64,000 bases of DNA from Picochlorum sp. 'celeri' (taxonomy: Eukaryota > Chlorophyta > Trebouxiophyceae). The notes under the pieces are model-generated. The model was not told where the DNA came from. It searched no databases and saw only the letters and a program-made list of their open reading frames with translations. Shown here in pieces: positions 42,265-52,392 of this stretch. A program made the translations under genes and the position numbers. Position 1 is the first letter of the stretch. Each line of letters starts with the position of its first letter. The stretch lies in the NCBI GenBank assembly GCA_010909725.1, contig JAACMV010000027.1, forward strand, positions 1 through 64,000. The letters run 5' to 3'.

Positions 42265-43317
42265 ATGCAAGTACAGACAAGCGTCAGCCGTGTGACTGGA
42301 CAGAATTCGACGAGTGTGGCCGCGAATAGCAAGGTTGAGTTGGGCATGTCTGCGTCAGAGAAAAAGGCGGAGAAGAGACACTTGTCATGGTCCCAAATTA
42401 CAAAGTCGCTACTTGCAGGTGGAGTCGCGGGGGCTGTGAGCAGAACTGCCGTGGCACCTCTCGAGAGATTAAAAATTTTGATGCAAATCCAGGGGAATGA
42501 AAAGGTGTACACCGGCATCTGGCAGGGGACCATGCACATGTGGAGGACAGACGGGCTGAAGGGCCTGTTCAAAGGGAATGGGTTGAATTGCATCCGGATT
42601 TTCCCGAACCAGGCGATCAAGTTCATGTCTTATGAGCAGCTCTCCAGGAGAATATCACATTATCTCATCGATAATGGTGGAGATGGCCAGCTGACTCCAT
42701 TGCTGCGGCTTGGTGCCGGAGCCGGAGCAGGAATTGTAGGAATGTCTGCTACATACCCCATGGATATGGTGCGAGGCAGGATCACAATCCAGGAGGGAAA
42801 TAAGCAGCAGTATCGTGGCATGATGCATGCCACTCGCAGTATTATTGCCAACGAGGGTGTCTTGGCTCTGTGGAGGGGATGGCTTCCATCTGTGATTGGC
42901 GTTGTTCCATACGTTGGCCTCAACTTTGCTGTGTATGAAACCTTGAAGGATTTGCTGATAAAGTCGAACAACTACAGAGATGAAAGAGATTTGAGTATAG
43001 CGACAAAATTGTCTTGCGGCGCTGTTGCAGGCACAGCTGGGCAGACTGTTGCGTATCCATTTGATGTTGTTCGCCGAAGACTGCAGGTGTCTGGGTGGAG
43101 TGGTGCAGAGAAATTGCACGCAGAAAGTGGCCATGCCATCGCATATAGGGGTATGTTAGACTGTTTCGCAAGGACATTTAGGGAAGAAGGCCTGGGAGCT
43201 CTGTTCAAGGGTCTGGGACCGAATTACCTCAAGGTGGTTCCATCGATTGCAATTGCCTTTGTGACCTACGAGCAAATGAAAGAGCTTCTGGGTGCAGAAA
43301 TCCGAATTTCTGGATGA
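42265..43317 (+). CDS. Mitochondrial carrier, adenine-nucleotide (ADNT1)/CoA type
   Basis: 350 codons from the first ATG in frame; intronless. Three repeats of about 100 residues each carry the PxDxxR-type motif: APLERLK, YPMDMVRGR and YPFDVVRRR, with odd- and even-helix pairs. The hydrophilic 45-residue N-terminus precedes SLLAGGVAGAVSRTAVAPLE. The opening resembles plant ADNT1 and the CoA carriers (KSLLAGGVAGAVSRTAVAPLERLKIL). Substrate within that subfamily cannot be fixed by reading. Divergent from the Cys-rich gene, tail-to-tail with Cpn10 (39 bp). Confidence 0.93.
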   Translation: MQVQTSVSRVTGQNSTSVAANSKVELGMSASEKKAEKRHLSWSQITKSLLAGGVAGAVSRTAVAPLERLKILMQIQGNEKVYTGIWQGTMHMWRTDGLKGLFKGNGLNCIRIFPNQAIKFMSYEQLSRRISHYLIDNGGDGQLTPLLRLGAGAGAGIVGMSATYPMDMVRGRITIQEGNKQQYRGMMHATRSIIANEGVLALWRGWLPSVIGVVPYVGLNFAVYETLKDLLIKSNNYRDERDLSIATKLSCGAVAGTAGQTVAYPFDVVRRRLQVSGWSGAEKLHAESGHAIAYRGMLDCFARTFREEGLGALFKGLGPNYLKVVPSIAIAFVTYEQMKELLGAEIRISG

Positions 43318-43356
43318 TTGTAAAATACTATGTGAAAATTACACAATTATACGGCC

Positions 43357-43839
43357 TCATTCTGTCAATATTCCAAGAAGCTCCTCATCCCTGAACAGAT
43401 AGAATTCTGGGGCATCAGAGCCAGGTGCTGGCGTCTCTCCAAGTTTGACCTGCACTCCTCCATACTCGGGCAGCAGGACCTTGTCCCCTTCCTTCACACT
43501 CACTGGAATAATCTCACCATTCATCGACCTTCGTCCGGGCCCCACAGCCACGACTGACCCTTGATTAATCTGCACAGGAAGCGATTCGTGAGAACAACAA
43601 GGCGGTGGCTTCTAGACGTTTTCAGGCCAACACAGGACCCTTGTCAGTTCCATGGGCGATGTATCGGTGTTTCGCCTCTTGTACGGCACAAATATAACAA
43701 AAAATTGGGAAATCTACAAAACAAATACCTTTTGCGCCGCAGAGTCTGGAAGCAGAACCCCTCCAACAGACTTGGTTGGGGGGACAACCTTCTGGACGAG
43801 AACACGATCGAGCAGGGGGATGAGCTTTTTGGCCGACAT
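43357..43839 (-). CDS. Chaperonin 10 (GroES type)
   Basis: Exons, minus strand: 43,839-43,729 and 43,569-43,357; donor GTATTT; 107 residues. [18 protein letters not shown], the mobile loop [24 protein letters not shown], and [14 protein letters not shown] are all present. Single-domain length and short N-terminus suggest the mitochondrial co-chaperonin. It caps Cpn60 during folding. Confidence 0.95.
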
Positions 43840-44242
43840 TGTCTCTCTATAACTATGAATAGTAAATTAAATTGATTTTATCACGGCGAAGGTATCGAGC
43901 AGCGCAGAGTTTGTGCAATCCAAGCGTGGGCCACTCCATGGTTCTCCGAATTATTATGACCAAATGAACAAATCTGCTCGGCTCCACCAGCGCATTGGTC
44001 CCCACCAAGGGCAAGAACAAATAGCCAAATAATAATATCCATCACCTCACACCGTGGTCACCGGTCCTGGCACTTTACGCATGAGCACAGTTGGTTGCCC
44101 GCAGTTCAGCCCGTGAGAAAAGGTCGCAGTCAGGAAGGCTGATATCACATTAAATTTCATAGAGGCCAAGGACAGATTCCATCGGCAACATTTGGTGGTC
44201 GAGCGGTGACTCACTGTACCTGTGTGAACAACTTTGGGGTGG
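43840..44242. other. Intergenic, shared 5' region of Cpn10 and CDS genes
   Basis: 403 bp between divergent starts; no gene or repeat recognised. Confidence 0.5.
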
Positions 44243-45806
44243 ATGCCTACAAGGAGAAGAAACGGGGACACAGTCTCCCGCAACCAATGCATCGCTTCTA
44301 GAACGCGCAGCAAGAGTAACAATGATATGTCAGATAGAGGCCATGTCCCTTTGAGCTCAGGAGCCGGCAAAGATACGTCAAGAATTGGGGCAACACCTCT
44401 GTCGGTCCGTTACATATTTCCTTTTGATTGAAGCCCATTTTCATGCACCTTTACAGATACGGGACCGCGGAGGATAACCACCATTTTCTCTATATATGGA
44501 TATGCAGGAACACTCAAATAAATTAAAGTCTTTTCGGATTAGGTTGTACTCGACCATTGTTTTGATAGCATCGTTCTCGTTCATCATATATGCTGGTCAT
44601 GTTCCTCTGATGGGCATGGTTTTGGCAATACAGACCGTCATGGTGAAAGAATTATTCCAATTGGCACGGGAGGCGCAGCGAGAGCGTTCTCTACCAGGTT
44701 TTCGTGCACAGCAGTGGTACTTTTATTTCGTGGCTGCATTTTGGGTGTACGTGAGGTTCATCAAGAATAACTTGATCGTAGAAATAACGAGCAGCGCAGC
44801 TCTGTCAAGACTTTTGGGAACCATGATACGGAGGCACACTCTAATTTCGTTCTCTTTGTACACTGGTGGCTTTGTTGCTTTTGTCTTGACTCTGAACAAG
44901 GGAGCATATACGTATCAGTTTGGCCAATTCGCCTGGACACACATGATATTGATGACCGTTTTTCTACCGTCATCGTTTTTTGTGTCCAATATTTTTGAGG
45001 GAATCATATGGTTTTTGTTGCCGTGCGCTCTCGTCATCGTGAACGACATTGCCGCATACCTTGCAGGGTTTTTCTTTGGGCGAACCCCGCTGATAAAGCT
45101 GTCACCGAAGAAGACATGGGAAGGCTTCATAGGAGGTTTTGTGGGTACACTGATTGCTTCTTGGTTTCTGTCTGGATGGATGTCGCAATCTGCGTGGCTC
45201 ACATGCCCGAGGACGGACTTGTCGATTTTCCAACCCATGGAGTGCACAGAACCTCCTGAAACTTTTCAACCACGCGATTTTAACGCGATAGATATTCTCA
45301 GTCTTTTTGCAGAACACAAATTTATTAAGCGAGTGGAGCTTTTACACAATCTTTTGCCTGCTGATGTTCAAAGCTGGATCAATAGCATTCACATCCATGC
45401 CGCTCCAATGCAGTTCCATGCCATCGCACTGGCACTGTTTGCTTCTGCCATAGCTCCTTTCGGGGGATTTTTTGCGTCTGGATTCAAAAGAGGATTTAAT
45501 ATTAAAGACTTTGGTCATTCGATTCCAGGGCATGGCGGCATGACGGACAGGATGGACTGCCAAGTGGTCATGGCGACATTTTCGTACATCTACTATCATG
45601 CCTTCACCGACCGCAGTGCAATCACGCTGGGGTCCGTCCTGACTATTGCCCTCAAACTGAGAGCGTCGGATCAGATAGAGCTATTCCTGCACATGGCCCA
45701 CATTTTAGAGAGCCAAGGATATTTACCTCCGACCACATCCAAGGCAATTTCTGGTATTGTGGACAATGGAGTGGAACTAGGCAACACCACTCGATATGAC
45801 GAATGA
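44243..45806 (+). CDS. Phosphatidate cytidylyltransferase (CDP-diacylglycerol synthase)
   Basis: Exon 1 is 44,243-44,404 (MPTRRRNGDTVS..., donor GTCCGT, tentative), exon 2 is 44,508-45,806; 486 residues. The alternative is an unspliced start at ATG 44,496. The body matches plant CDS1/2 (eukaryotic type) throughout: SFRIRLYSTIVLI, YTYQFGQFAWTHMILM, FGRTPLIKLSPKKTWEGFIG, APFGGFFASGFKRGFNIKDF and the cytidylyltransferase signature SIPGHGGMTDRMDC. At least six membrane segments. Makes CDP-diacylglycerol from phosphatidate and CTP at the ER. A 25-residue insert after LSIFQPMEC is longer than in plants. Confidence 0.92.
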
Positions 45807-45916
45807 ATGTACAAACGTATTTTATTCCTTACATCATGTAGCTAAAACTTGCATCACTCGATTGATGAAGAGCGCCAAAGCAAGAAAAAACAAAAAACCC
45901 CAAAACGGGTGTCCAA

Positions 45917-46660
45917 TTAACTGGTCTTGAAATCGATACTGCTACTGCCACCACCTCCATACAATTCTCTGTAGGAACTGACTGTCATAACATACTCAGT
46001 ATTGGGGCTGAGATTCTGCACGGTGTAACACTGGCCGCTCTGAATCTTGATTGGAGTAAATGCAGATGCCAACATGGTTGGCATCTTTGGTTGCACATTG
46101 ACAGTGTAGTAGTCTGCACATCCATAGTTGGTGGGCGTATCCCAGCAAGCTTTCGCATATGTTGCCCCCTTATCCACGATTCGGAGATCTCCAGGTCCGC
46201 TCGGCCTCACCCAGTTCAGGCAGAGCCTGTTGGGTGGTGACGGTGGCGGTGCTGGGGTAGCCTGGGGCGTTGCTTGGATCGAGGCCGTATTCCCTCCGGA
46301 CGAGGCATACTTTGTGCTGACAGCAGTGACAACAAATCTATAGGGTTGTCCATTTTGGAGGTTTGAGACCACATACGACACGTCTGGTGTTTGGGGTGTA
46401 CTCTGTGAAGAGTACAGAGCTCCAGCCCCAAGAGGAATTGCATTCACCGTGTAAATGCTGACACAAGCACCATTCGCTGGTTTGTCCCAAGAGAGTGTCA
46501 CCTGACTGTCTCCTGGAACAGCTTTCAAATTGGAAGGCGGTCCTGGTGGCAAGTCCCCACAGCCAGCTCCAACATTGATAACAGGTTGTGCATTGCCTTG
46601 GATGCACACAGCCAAAAGCGGTAAAAACAGGGAAGCAAACGCGGACCCTCTCATCATCAT
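45917..46660 (-). CDS. Secreted protein with two fibronectin type III domains
   Basis: 247 codons. Signal peptide MMMRGSAFASLFLPLLAVCI, then two FN3-like domains: residues ~40-130 (PPSNLKAVPGDSQVTLSWDK ... YRFVVTAVS) and ~150-247 (GATYAKACWD ... YTVQNLSPNTEYVMTVSSY), joined by a Pro/Ala linker. Cysteines occur in pairs that could form disulfides. No transmembrane helix or enzymatic domain, so probably an extracellular or vacuolar binding protein. Partner unknown. Confidence 0.75.
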   Translation of the reverse strand: MMMRGSAFASLFLPLLAVCIQGNAQPVINVGAGCGDLPPGPPSNLKAVPGDSQVTLSWDKPANGACVSIYTVNAIPLGAGALYSSQSTPQTPDVSYVVSNLQNGQPYRFVVTAVSTKYASSGGNTASIQATPQATPAPPPSPPNRLCLNWVRPSGPGDLRIVDKGATYAKACWDTPTNYGCADYYTVNVQPKMPTMLASAFTPIKIQSGQCYTVQNLSPNTEYVMTVSSYRELYGGGGSSSIDFKTS

Positions 46661-46844
46661 TGTCAAAAATATTTTTGATGTCCATTCAAAAATATTTTCC
46701 TCGGTTATTTGCCACGCGGTGGGACGCGTCGTCGTGTCCAAGATTTGTGTGTGAAAATTTTTGCATGTAGGGGGTTTGCTTTGCCTGCGGGACAAATTTT
46801 GCATGCACGCCTACCGGTACGATTCCCGGTTACTATGAGCGTCA

Positions 46845-47163
46845 ATGATGTTATATGGCATTCATGCACACCATGTTATGCATTTACTTTTGTTGAACAA
46901 TGCAACAACATTTGGAAAGAGGAAAGGTGTTGCAGCAAATGGCCAAATAACACACACTTGGAAACGAATCTTAATGTGTATACACTGCGGCACGAACAAT
47001 GGATGTGAGCGTGCTTTCTGGCAACTCTGAGATGTGAATGCAGCCATCAATCTTGCCAAGTTTTTCCTGTGGGAAGTCAATGGTGAGGAGAAAGCAAAAG
47101 TCTTCCAAAGGCCTCAGAAACGAGCAGAGGAGGACGATATTTTTGAAATACTGTACCGCCACT
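46845..47163 (+). pseudogene. Degenerate Fanzor relative, internally deleted
   Basis: Three blocks collinear with the intact Fanzor but in different frames: GIHAHHVMHLLLLNN (intact: QIHAHHVMHLLLLRN), THLETNLNVYTLR (intact: THLETNLNVYALR) and the zinc-knuckle/RuvC-III end CGTNNGCERAFWQL*DVNAAIN. Most of the ~600 residues between blocks 2 and 3 are deleted. The tail LAKFFLWEVNGEEKAKVF differs from the intact copy but is shared with the remnant at 56.4 kb, so it belongs to a second Fanzor lineage. A TGA stands where the intact protein has Arg before DVNA. Confidence 0.85.
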
Positions 47164-47465
47164 AACTCTTCGTGATTTCAGGATTTTCCCTCCTTTTCTT
47201 GTCCTACAAAGTTTTCGAGTGCCAAAATTGGATTTCTGGCCGATCTGAGGTGGGAACAGGGTGCAATAGTTTACAATAGATGTAAATAAATCCCTTAGAT
47301 GCTGTAGACGTCCAAAGATAGACGTGGTCATGATCGATTGCTTGATCTTGTTCCAGACCTCCTTCCCCTGGGATGATTGGATGGGTCATAGGCATGGTCT
47401 CCTTCTGATGGCTCTTCATTCTGGCTCTCGTCGTCTGTATCATGTATAGAATGCTCGATTTCATC

Positions 47466-47950
47466 CTAACTTGTTGTAGCTTTGTCCTCTAGCACTTGGA
47501 GTGGTGCATCACAAGGCACAGCATCCGGGAAGACATTGACTCTGTTTGTCTCTGGGTCCATCGGGAAAAGAAGGCCATTCTCAAACAATCTCAGGGCTTC
47601 TTCTTGAACTTCAATATCCCAAGCATCTAATATCGTGCAATCGAGCCAAGCTTTCTGGAATAGACTTGTCTCGATCTGCTGCCATGCTTTATAGGTGCAG
47701 TCAATGGCATCCTCTCTTTTCACCTTGGGTTTTGTGCTCTTTTCTCTGCCCACCTTTTTCCAGCATGAGGGGAGGTAACATGTTCTATTAAATCCAAGTT
47801 GCTATCTCGTATCGATACATACGCTCTGTGATACAGCAAGAGCTCTTTCGGCTGAGGAAAGGGCCATTGTGTTGCTGTCGTTGTACTTGTGAGTCTATCA
47901 TTGCTACCTTTACCGATTTCTAAACCACTTCCGCATACATTACATTTCAA
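47466..47950 (-). pseudogene. Possible remnant of a pogo-like DDE transposase
   Basis: Two adjacent minus-strand frames (47,720-47,950 and 47,466-47,753). The second reads KVKREDAIDCTYKAWQQIET then SLFQKAWLDCTILDAWD, which resembles the AWxxVxxxTIxNCWrkaGil stretch at the C-terminus of pogo/Tigger DDE transposases. No catalytic DDE region is visible nearby. Could also be an orphan exon of unknown gene. Confidence 0.3.
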
Positions 47951-48379
47951 TGATCTTTATATTTGTTAGCAATGATCTTTCAGCGCTAGAGGTATGAGAA
48001 ATCAAGGATTCTGGCAATGTCAGAAATTCAAATGTGATTCAAGGTCTCCTGGCATCATTTTGAGGGTCTGACCCAGTATTGTGATGTCGGCGCCATCAAA
48101 TGGACACCCTGTAGCATTCTACATGCTCATTCTATCACTAGAACACAGGGAAATGGAACAAGACGCCAGAATCCATGCAATTTTGGTGGCCCCAGTTATT
48201 TTCACCTATCCTTCAAAATTTTCGTGGATTCGGCATTTGAATTTCTTTTTGATTCGAAAATATTTGGCGGCGGTACAGTAAAATGAAATAAAGTCACATT
48301 GCTCTACATGCATATAATCATACTCATATGAATTGTTTTGATACTTGATACAAGAAATTCAGTAGAAATCGCTTTGGGC
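47951..48379. other. Intergenic, 5' side of the NusG-like gene
   Basis: 429 bp without a recognised gene or repeat. With 47,164-47,465 it forms a gene-poor patch around the Fanzor and transposase remnants. Confidence 0.5.
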
Positions 48380-49945
48380 ATGCGCGTCACTGCAAAGTGT
48401 TTTTCGCTCGGATCGAGTCGGGAGGACACTGTGATGCTCAGTTCGAGAAGGATAAATGTGGTAGAAAACTTTAGAAGGGGTCGACAACTGCAGCGGCCCA
48501 AAATTTCATACCGCAACTGGCATTCCTTTTGTCTCACGAGGGCGACCAAGCCCGAGGAAACTGAGGCAGATGGTCCGAATAGATTGGCTAATATTTTGAA
48601 AATGTACTCAAAAGAAGACTTGGAGACCCAGAAAGAGGAATTGGAGGCTCGGCAGAGTCGCAAGCGGGATAAGCAGGCTTCTCGTGGTTCTCGACGGCAG
48701 GAGCCGAAAATCTCGTTTGTAGAGGGTCAGGAGGAGCAGGAAAGGAAATTCCGCAAATATTTTTACAGGGTGGAAGACGGCACATGGCGGCCGAGGGTTG
48801 GTGTACACGGCGATGACGTCCCCTGTTGGTGGGCACTCAGAGTCACCATAGGAAGAGAGAAGCAGACCTGTGCGGCGATCGAGAGAAGGTATCAGCAGTT
48901 GCGGGAGGCCCTGGAAGACCCTGATGGAATGCAGGAAATTGAGACATGGGATATTTCCAAGCGTGTTCGCGCGTGGAGTCCAAAGACGGAGAAGATGGGG
49001 AACAAATTGATCAGGTATGATGGTGGAGGTTGGGTTATGCTGAGGGCGAATCTGGACTCGCACATTGCAGGTATACTTCGGGGAAATATAAATATTTTGG
49101 GATTTCACCATCGAGAGGTTTTTCGTGGAGAAGAATTCCCTTTGCCTGCCGATGATGACCTTCTTGCCCGCCTCCGGGAATGGGAGAACAACCTGGATCC
49201 AATCCTGGAAGAGCAAGTTCGCGAGGAAATGGGCCTGCCTCCTCCTCCTCCTCCTCCAATTGATCTTCTTGATTTTGCCGAGGAGAACACATCTAGGAGT
49301 AGCAGGAAAGGACAAAAATCCCAGAAGAGATCGGGCTTGTTTTCTTCTAATGACAGATACGATTCCTGGGAGGATAATACCAATGATTGGTATGGAGGGG
49401 ATTCATCAAATGAAGACTCGTGGTCTGAAGAACTGGGAAATATGTGGGCCGACGACAGCAGCTCGTCTGTCTGGCTAGCCGAGTCAGGGGGCTCCCTCAC
49501 AGATGATGATTCCAGTGTCACACATGTTGACCGTGGCCAGGAAAACTCTCCAACAGAAATCTGGTCTTTGCAGGCTGGCAACCCAAGCGATTCAAATAAT
49601 GGTGAATGGTTGAATGCATTTGATGACCAAGCTGCAAGCGACTGGAGTGATTTAGAAGCAAAACATGTGGATGATGATGATGATGATTTGGCCTGGTGGG
49701 ATGATAACCAAGGGGACACGTCCTCGGCGAGTAGCACGGCTGGTATGGAGACTCCACAACAAAATGTAGAGCGAAAAGGAGATTCTTTAGGTGCGGCAAT
49801 CGAGGTTGTTTCCGGGGCCTTCAAAGATTTTGAAGGGGTTGTCTTGGAGGACTCGCAGGATTCCAACAAGGTGAAGGCAGAGGTTGATGTTTTTGGGAAG
49901 CCTACCATTGTATTCTTAGAAAAAAAGGACTTTAATTATTTATAA
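48380..49945 (+). CDS. NusG-like plastid transcription factor with acidic Trp-rich insert
   Basis: 521 codons from the first ATG in frame. About 50 residues of Arg/Ser-rich transit peptide, a basic charged region, then an NGN domain (CWWALRVTIGREKQTCAAIE ... GWVMLRANLDSHIAGILRGN) and a C-terminal KOW domain (EVVSGAFKDFEGVVLEDSQD, KVKAEVDVFGKPTIVFLEKK). Resembles plastid NusG/pTAC13 factors that bind the plastid-encoded polymerase. Unusual is the ~220-residue linker between NGN and KOW, very rich in Asp, Ser and Glu with regularly spaced Trp (NDWYGG, DSWSEE, NMWADD, EIWSLQ, GEWLNA, SDWSDL, AWWDDN). Tail-to-tail with DUF4336 gene (30 bp). Confidence 0.8.
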   Translation: MRVTAKCFSLGSSREDTVMLSSRRINVVENFRRGRQLQRPKISYRNWHSFCLTRATKPEETEADGPNRLANILKMYSKEDLETQKEELEARQSRKRDKQASRGSRRQEPKISFVEGQEEQERKFRKYFYRVEDGTWRPRVGVHGDDVPCWWALRVTIGREKQTCAAIERRYQQLREALEDPDGMQEIETWDISKRVRAWSPKTEKMGNKLIRYDGGGWVMLRANLDSHIAGILRGNINILGFHHREVFRGEEFPLPADDDLLARLREWENNLDPILEEQVREEMGLPPPPPPPIDLLDFAEENTSRSSRKGQKSQKRSGLFSSNDRYDSWEDNTNDWYGGDSSNEDSWSEELGNMWADDSSSSVWLAESGGSLTDDDSSVTHVDRGQENSPTEIWSLQAGNPSDSNNGEWLNAFDDQAASDWSDLEAKHVDDDDDDLAWWDDNQGDTSSASSTAGMETPQQNVERKGDSLGAAIEVVSGAFKDFEGVVLEDSQDSNKVKAEVDVFGKPTIVFLEKKDFNYL

Positions 49946-49975
49946 TGATTATAATAATCTGAGAATCAAATCAAA

Positions 49976-50536
49976 TCAATCAAATAAGAACTCGAAACAT
50001 TGTCGAAACTGATGTTTTCCGTCAGCCACAATTGGGGTTCCATGTGCAGCAAGAACCATATCAAATTCGGCATCATCTTGTGCTTCTCTAAAAAGCAGCG
50101 ATCTCCCAGGAAGAGGAACACCCTTGCCTTCCATAAAACCTTTGACGACCCACATCTTTGCATCTGGGTAGGAACGGGATATATCGGGACCATATATCCA
50201 GTGCTCAGGAGACGTGTTGGGCAGAATAATATGTCTGACAGGCTTTCCCAGCATCTCGATATGTGACAGCAACTCATTCGTTGGCGCCAGTGCGCCGATC
50301 AAGGCCAGCCCGCTTTCATGCTCTAGCTCAACTGCTGCCATGCTCAAACGAATGTCTGGGAAGCCAGGGGGCTTGAGAGGCTGTGTCAACACGTGCACAC
50401 CCTCTTTGCGAGGCACCTGTTTCATTCGAGTGATCCTCGACGAAAATGGTGGAAGGAGGGACCAGTATTTTCTGTCACTTGCATTGGCTCCTGCGCTAGA
50501 GCACACAAAACTACTACCACGAGCGGTGTGTGACAT
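49976..50536 (-). CDS. DUF4336 protein (metallo-beta-lactamase-like)
   Basis: 186 codons. The N-terminal ~35 residues may be a transit peptide. The core, SRITRMKQVPRKEGVHVLTQ, then NELLSHIEMLGKPVRHIILP, SPEHWIYGPDISRSYPDAKM and the Pro/Leu segment before the end, follows the DUF4336 pattern found in cyanobacteria, algae and plants. It is shorter than usual at the C-terminus, but ends in a good frame; the last third may use an unresolved exon. Function of the family is not established. Confidence 0.65.
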   Translation of the reverse strand: MSHTARGSSFVCSSAGANASDRKYWSLLPPFSSRITRMKQVPRKEGVHVLTQPLKPPGFPDIRLSMAAVELEHESGLALIGALAPTNELLSHIEMLGKPVRHIILPNTSPEHWIYGPDISRSYPDAKMWVVKGFMEGKGVPLPGRSLLFREAQDDAEFDMVLAAHGTPIVADGKHQFRQCFEFLFD

Positions 50537-50948
50537 GTCCTGACTTGGCGCGTATCTATCTATCTACACGACTTATCATTCATATATTCTCTCCCATCAG
50601 CAGCTCATGAGCACTTGAATGATCGTTGAAGCATTGTCCATGGCGCAGTTTGGAATTGTGCAGCCCGGATCGATCGGATCGATATCGATCAGGGTTTTTT
50701 TTTTGTGCGTTTGAAATCATGGCATCCGATACGGCCACTCCTCTACAAGGCTCACCAAAAGCTGAACCAGGAATAATCCGAAATTTAAAACACTGCTCCA
50801 ACATTACGTGGTGTGGTGCATTTTCTGAAAACACACGTGAGCAACACCTTGCTTCAAAAGCACAGGTGTCATGTAGGACGCCGTTGGTCCTCGAACGGCT
50901 CCGTCGCGAAGATATACACACGGAGATTTAAAAAAGAAGCCATAGCAG
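50537..50948. other. Intergenic, with one small ORF
   Basis: 412 bp between the DUF4336 gene and the lipase. An ATG at 50,719 opens a 70-codon plus-strand frame ending at 50,931 (MASDTATPLQGSPKAEPG...) with no recognised motif; it could be a small gene or an upstream ORF of the lipase. A GATCGAT-rich palindromic stretch lies at about 50,670-50,692. Confidence 0.4.
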
Positions 50949-52283
50949 ATGCATAGAAATCGCTGCTGCCTCACCTTGGCAAGCGGGGCACTCCTGGTTT
51001 CGGTGGTTGTTGTGGTTTTGGCTCTTGCACCGGGAGGACTTGGAATGCCTACGGCTCGAGAATGTTACAACTATATGAGATGGTGGTGGCCTTGGAATGC
51101 CGAAATCAAGGCGATAGACGTCTCTCCGATGGGTTCAGACGGCAGGCTTGGTGCCACAGCACGGCTGTGGCTTCCAGAGTCTCTTATAGCAGAACAACGC
51201 ATGGTCAGACAGTCGAAAGGCGTACACGACAGATTTTCTTGGTGGTGGCCTCATAGAAAGAATCCAAAGGATCAACCAGTCCCCTGGTACACGTACAACT
51301 CCTCGGACGCTGCATACCTGGTACCAGGGAGCCTCTCCTGGCTGCTCGACAGCAAAGCCATGTACGCCAAGGCTGGCAGTGGATTGCTTGATATTGGCGT
51401 GGCGAAAGCTGTTTCAGAGTTCGTCGCGGCATCGTACTGCCGTCCGGAGAACATCGAAAATTGGAACTGTTCTCGTTGCACGGATGGCTTTGTCTTGGAA
51501 AGGGCTATTTTTGATCCGCTGTGGGATTTGCAAGGCTTTGTAGGATGGAGTGATGATTTGGACGGGATTATCATATCATTCAGAGGGACTGACAGTCACT
51601 CATATTACAACTGGGTGGAGAACATGAAGACATGGAGGACGGACCTATCACTCTCATACGAAGCAATGCCACCACAGGCCCTTGTGCACGGGGGTTTCTT
51701 TTATTCGTACAATAGTTCATACCTGGCGGGGAACGTGACAGAGGCTGTTCTAAATATCATATCAAAGCGAAGACAACACCCGAGGGGCTCAGGTGGAGGT
51801 TCGGGCGCGGGATGGGACCAGGGCATGTTGAGGGATGCTGGTGATGAGAACCTTGGGTCAATGCCCACCGTCTTTGTCTCGGGACACTCCCTGGGAGGTG
51901 CGCTTGCCACGCTGTGCGCGCTCGAAATGAAACTGAGATTAAAAATTCCGGATGTTCGCCTGATAACGTTTGGTTCCCCGCGGGTGGGAAACTCTGTGTT
52001 TGCATCTTGGTACAGCAAGACCATTCCGCAGCATCTCAGGTTCACCCATAACAGAGACATGATACCTTCTCTCCCGCCCATGTACATGGGATTCTCTCAT
52101 ATCGCGCAAGAAATATGGATCGTAGACGTGGTTCCTAGTAGAACTCTAGTGGGTGTCTGCGACGGATCTGGTGAAGATCCAAAGTGCCACAGAGGTGCTT
52201 GTCGCTTTGGCTTTTGCTCCTCCCTGGCAGACCACTTGCTGTACCTTTCTGAGATGTACACGCCAAGACCCGTTGGGTGTTGA
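50949..52283 (+). CDS. Secreted class 3 lipase
   Basis: 444 codons. Signal peptide or anchor at residues ~12-32 (ALLVSVVVVVLALAPGGLG). Class 3 lipase fold: oxyanion-region IIISFRGTD, nucleophile FVSGHSLGGALATLCALEM (Ser in GHSLG), catalytic Asp in THNRDMIPSLPP and His in DHLLYL. Cys-rich C-terminus (CHRGACRFGFC) and NCS/NSS sites suggest an oxidising, secretory environment. Hydrolyses acylglycerols; substrate unknown. Unrelated in detail to the truncated lipase at 56.9 kb. Confidence 0.93.
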   Translation: MHRNRCCLTLASGALLVSVVVVVLALAPGGLGMPTARECYNYMRWWWPWNAEIKAIDVSPMGSDGRLGATARLWLPESLIAEQRMVRQSKGVHDRFSWWWPHRKNPKDQPVPWYTYNSSDAAYLVPGSLSWLLDSKAMYAKAGSGLLDIGVAKAVSEFVAASYCRPENIENWNCSRCTDGFVLERAIFDPLWDLQGFVGWSDDLDGIIISFRGTDSHSYYNWVENMKTWRTDLSLSYEAMPPQALVHGGFFYSYNSSYLAGNVTEAVLNIISKRRQHPRGSGGGSGAGWDQGMLRDAGDENLGSMPTVFVSGHSLGGALATLCALEMKLRLKIPDVRLITFGSPRVGNSVFASWYSKTIPQHLRFTHNRDMIPSLPPMYMGFSHIAQEIWIVDVVPSRTLVGVCDGSGEDPKCHRGACRFGFCSSLADHLLYLSEMYTPRPVGC

Positions 52284-52392
52284 CTCATTTTGATGGCACT
52301 GCCCGTTCGTACACTGTATTATTATATATAAATATTATTTTATTGTATATTATATATCCATCCTGTCAATACAGATTAACGAGGAGCACGCA

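Noticed and set aside
49105..49908. 267-codon minus-strand frame opposite the NusG-like linker
   Set aside because: Mirror of the Asp/Ser-rich linker; no independent support.
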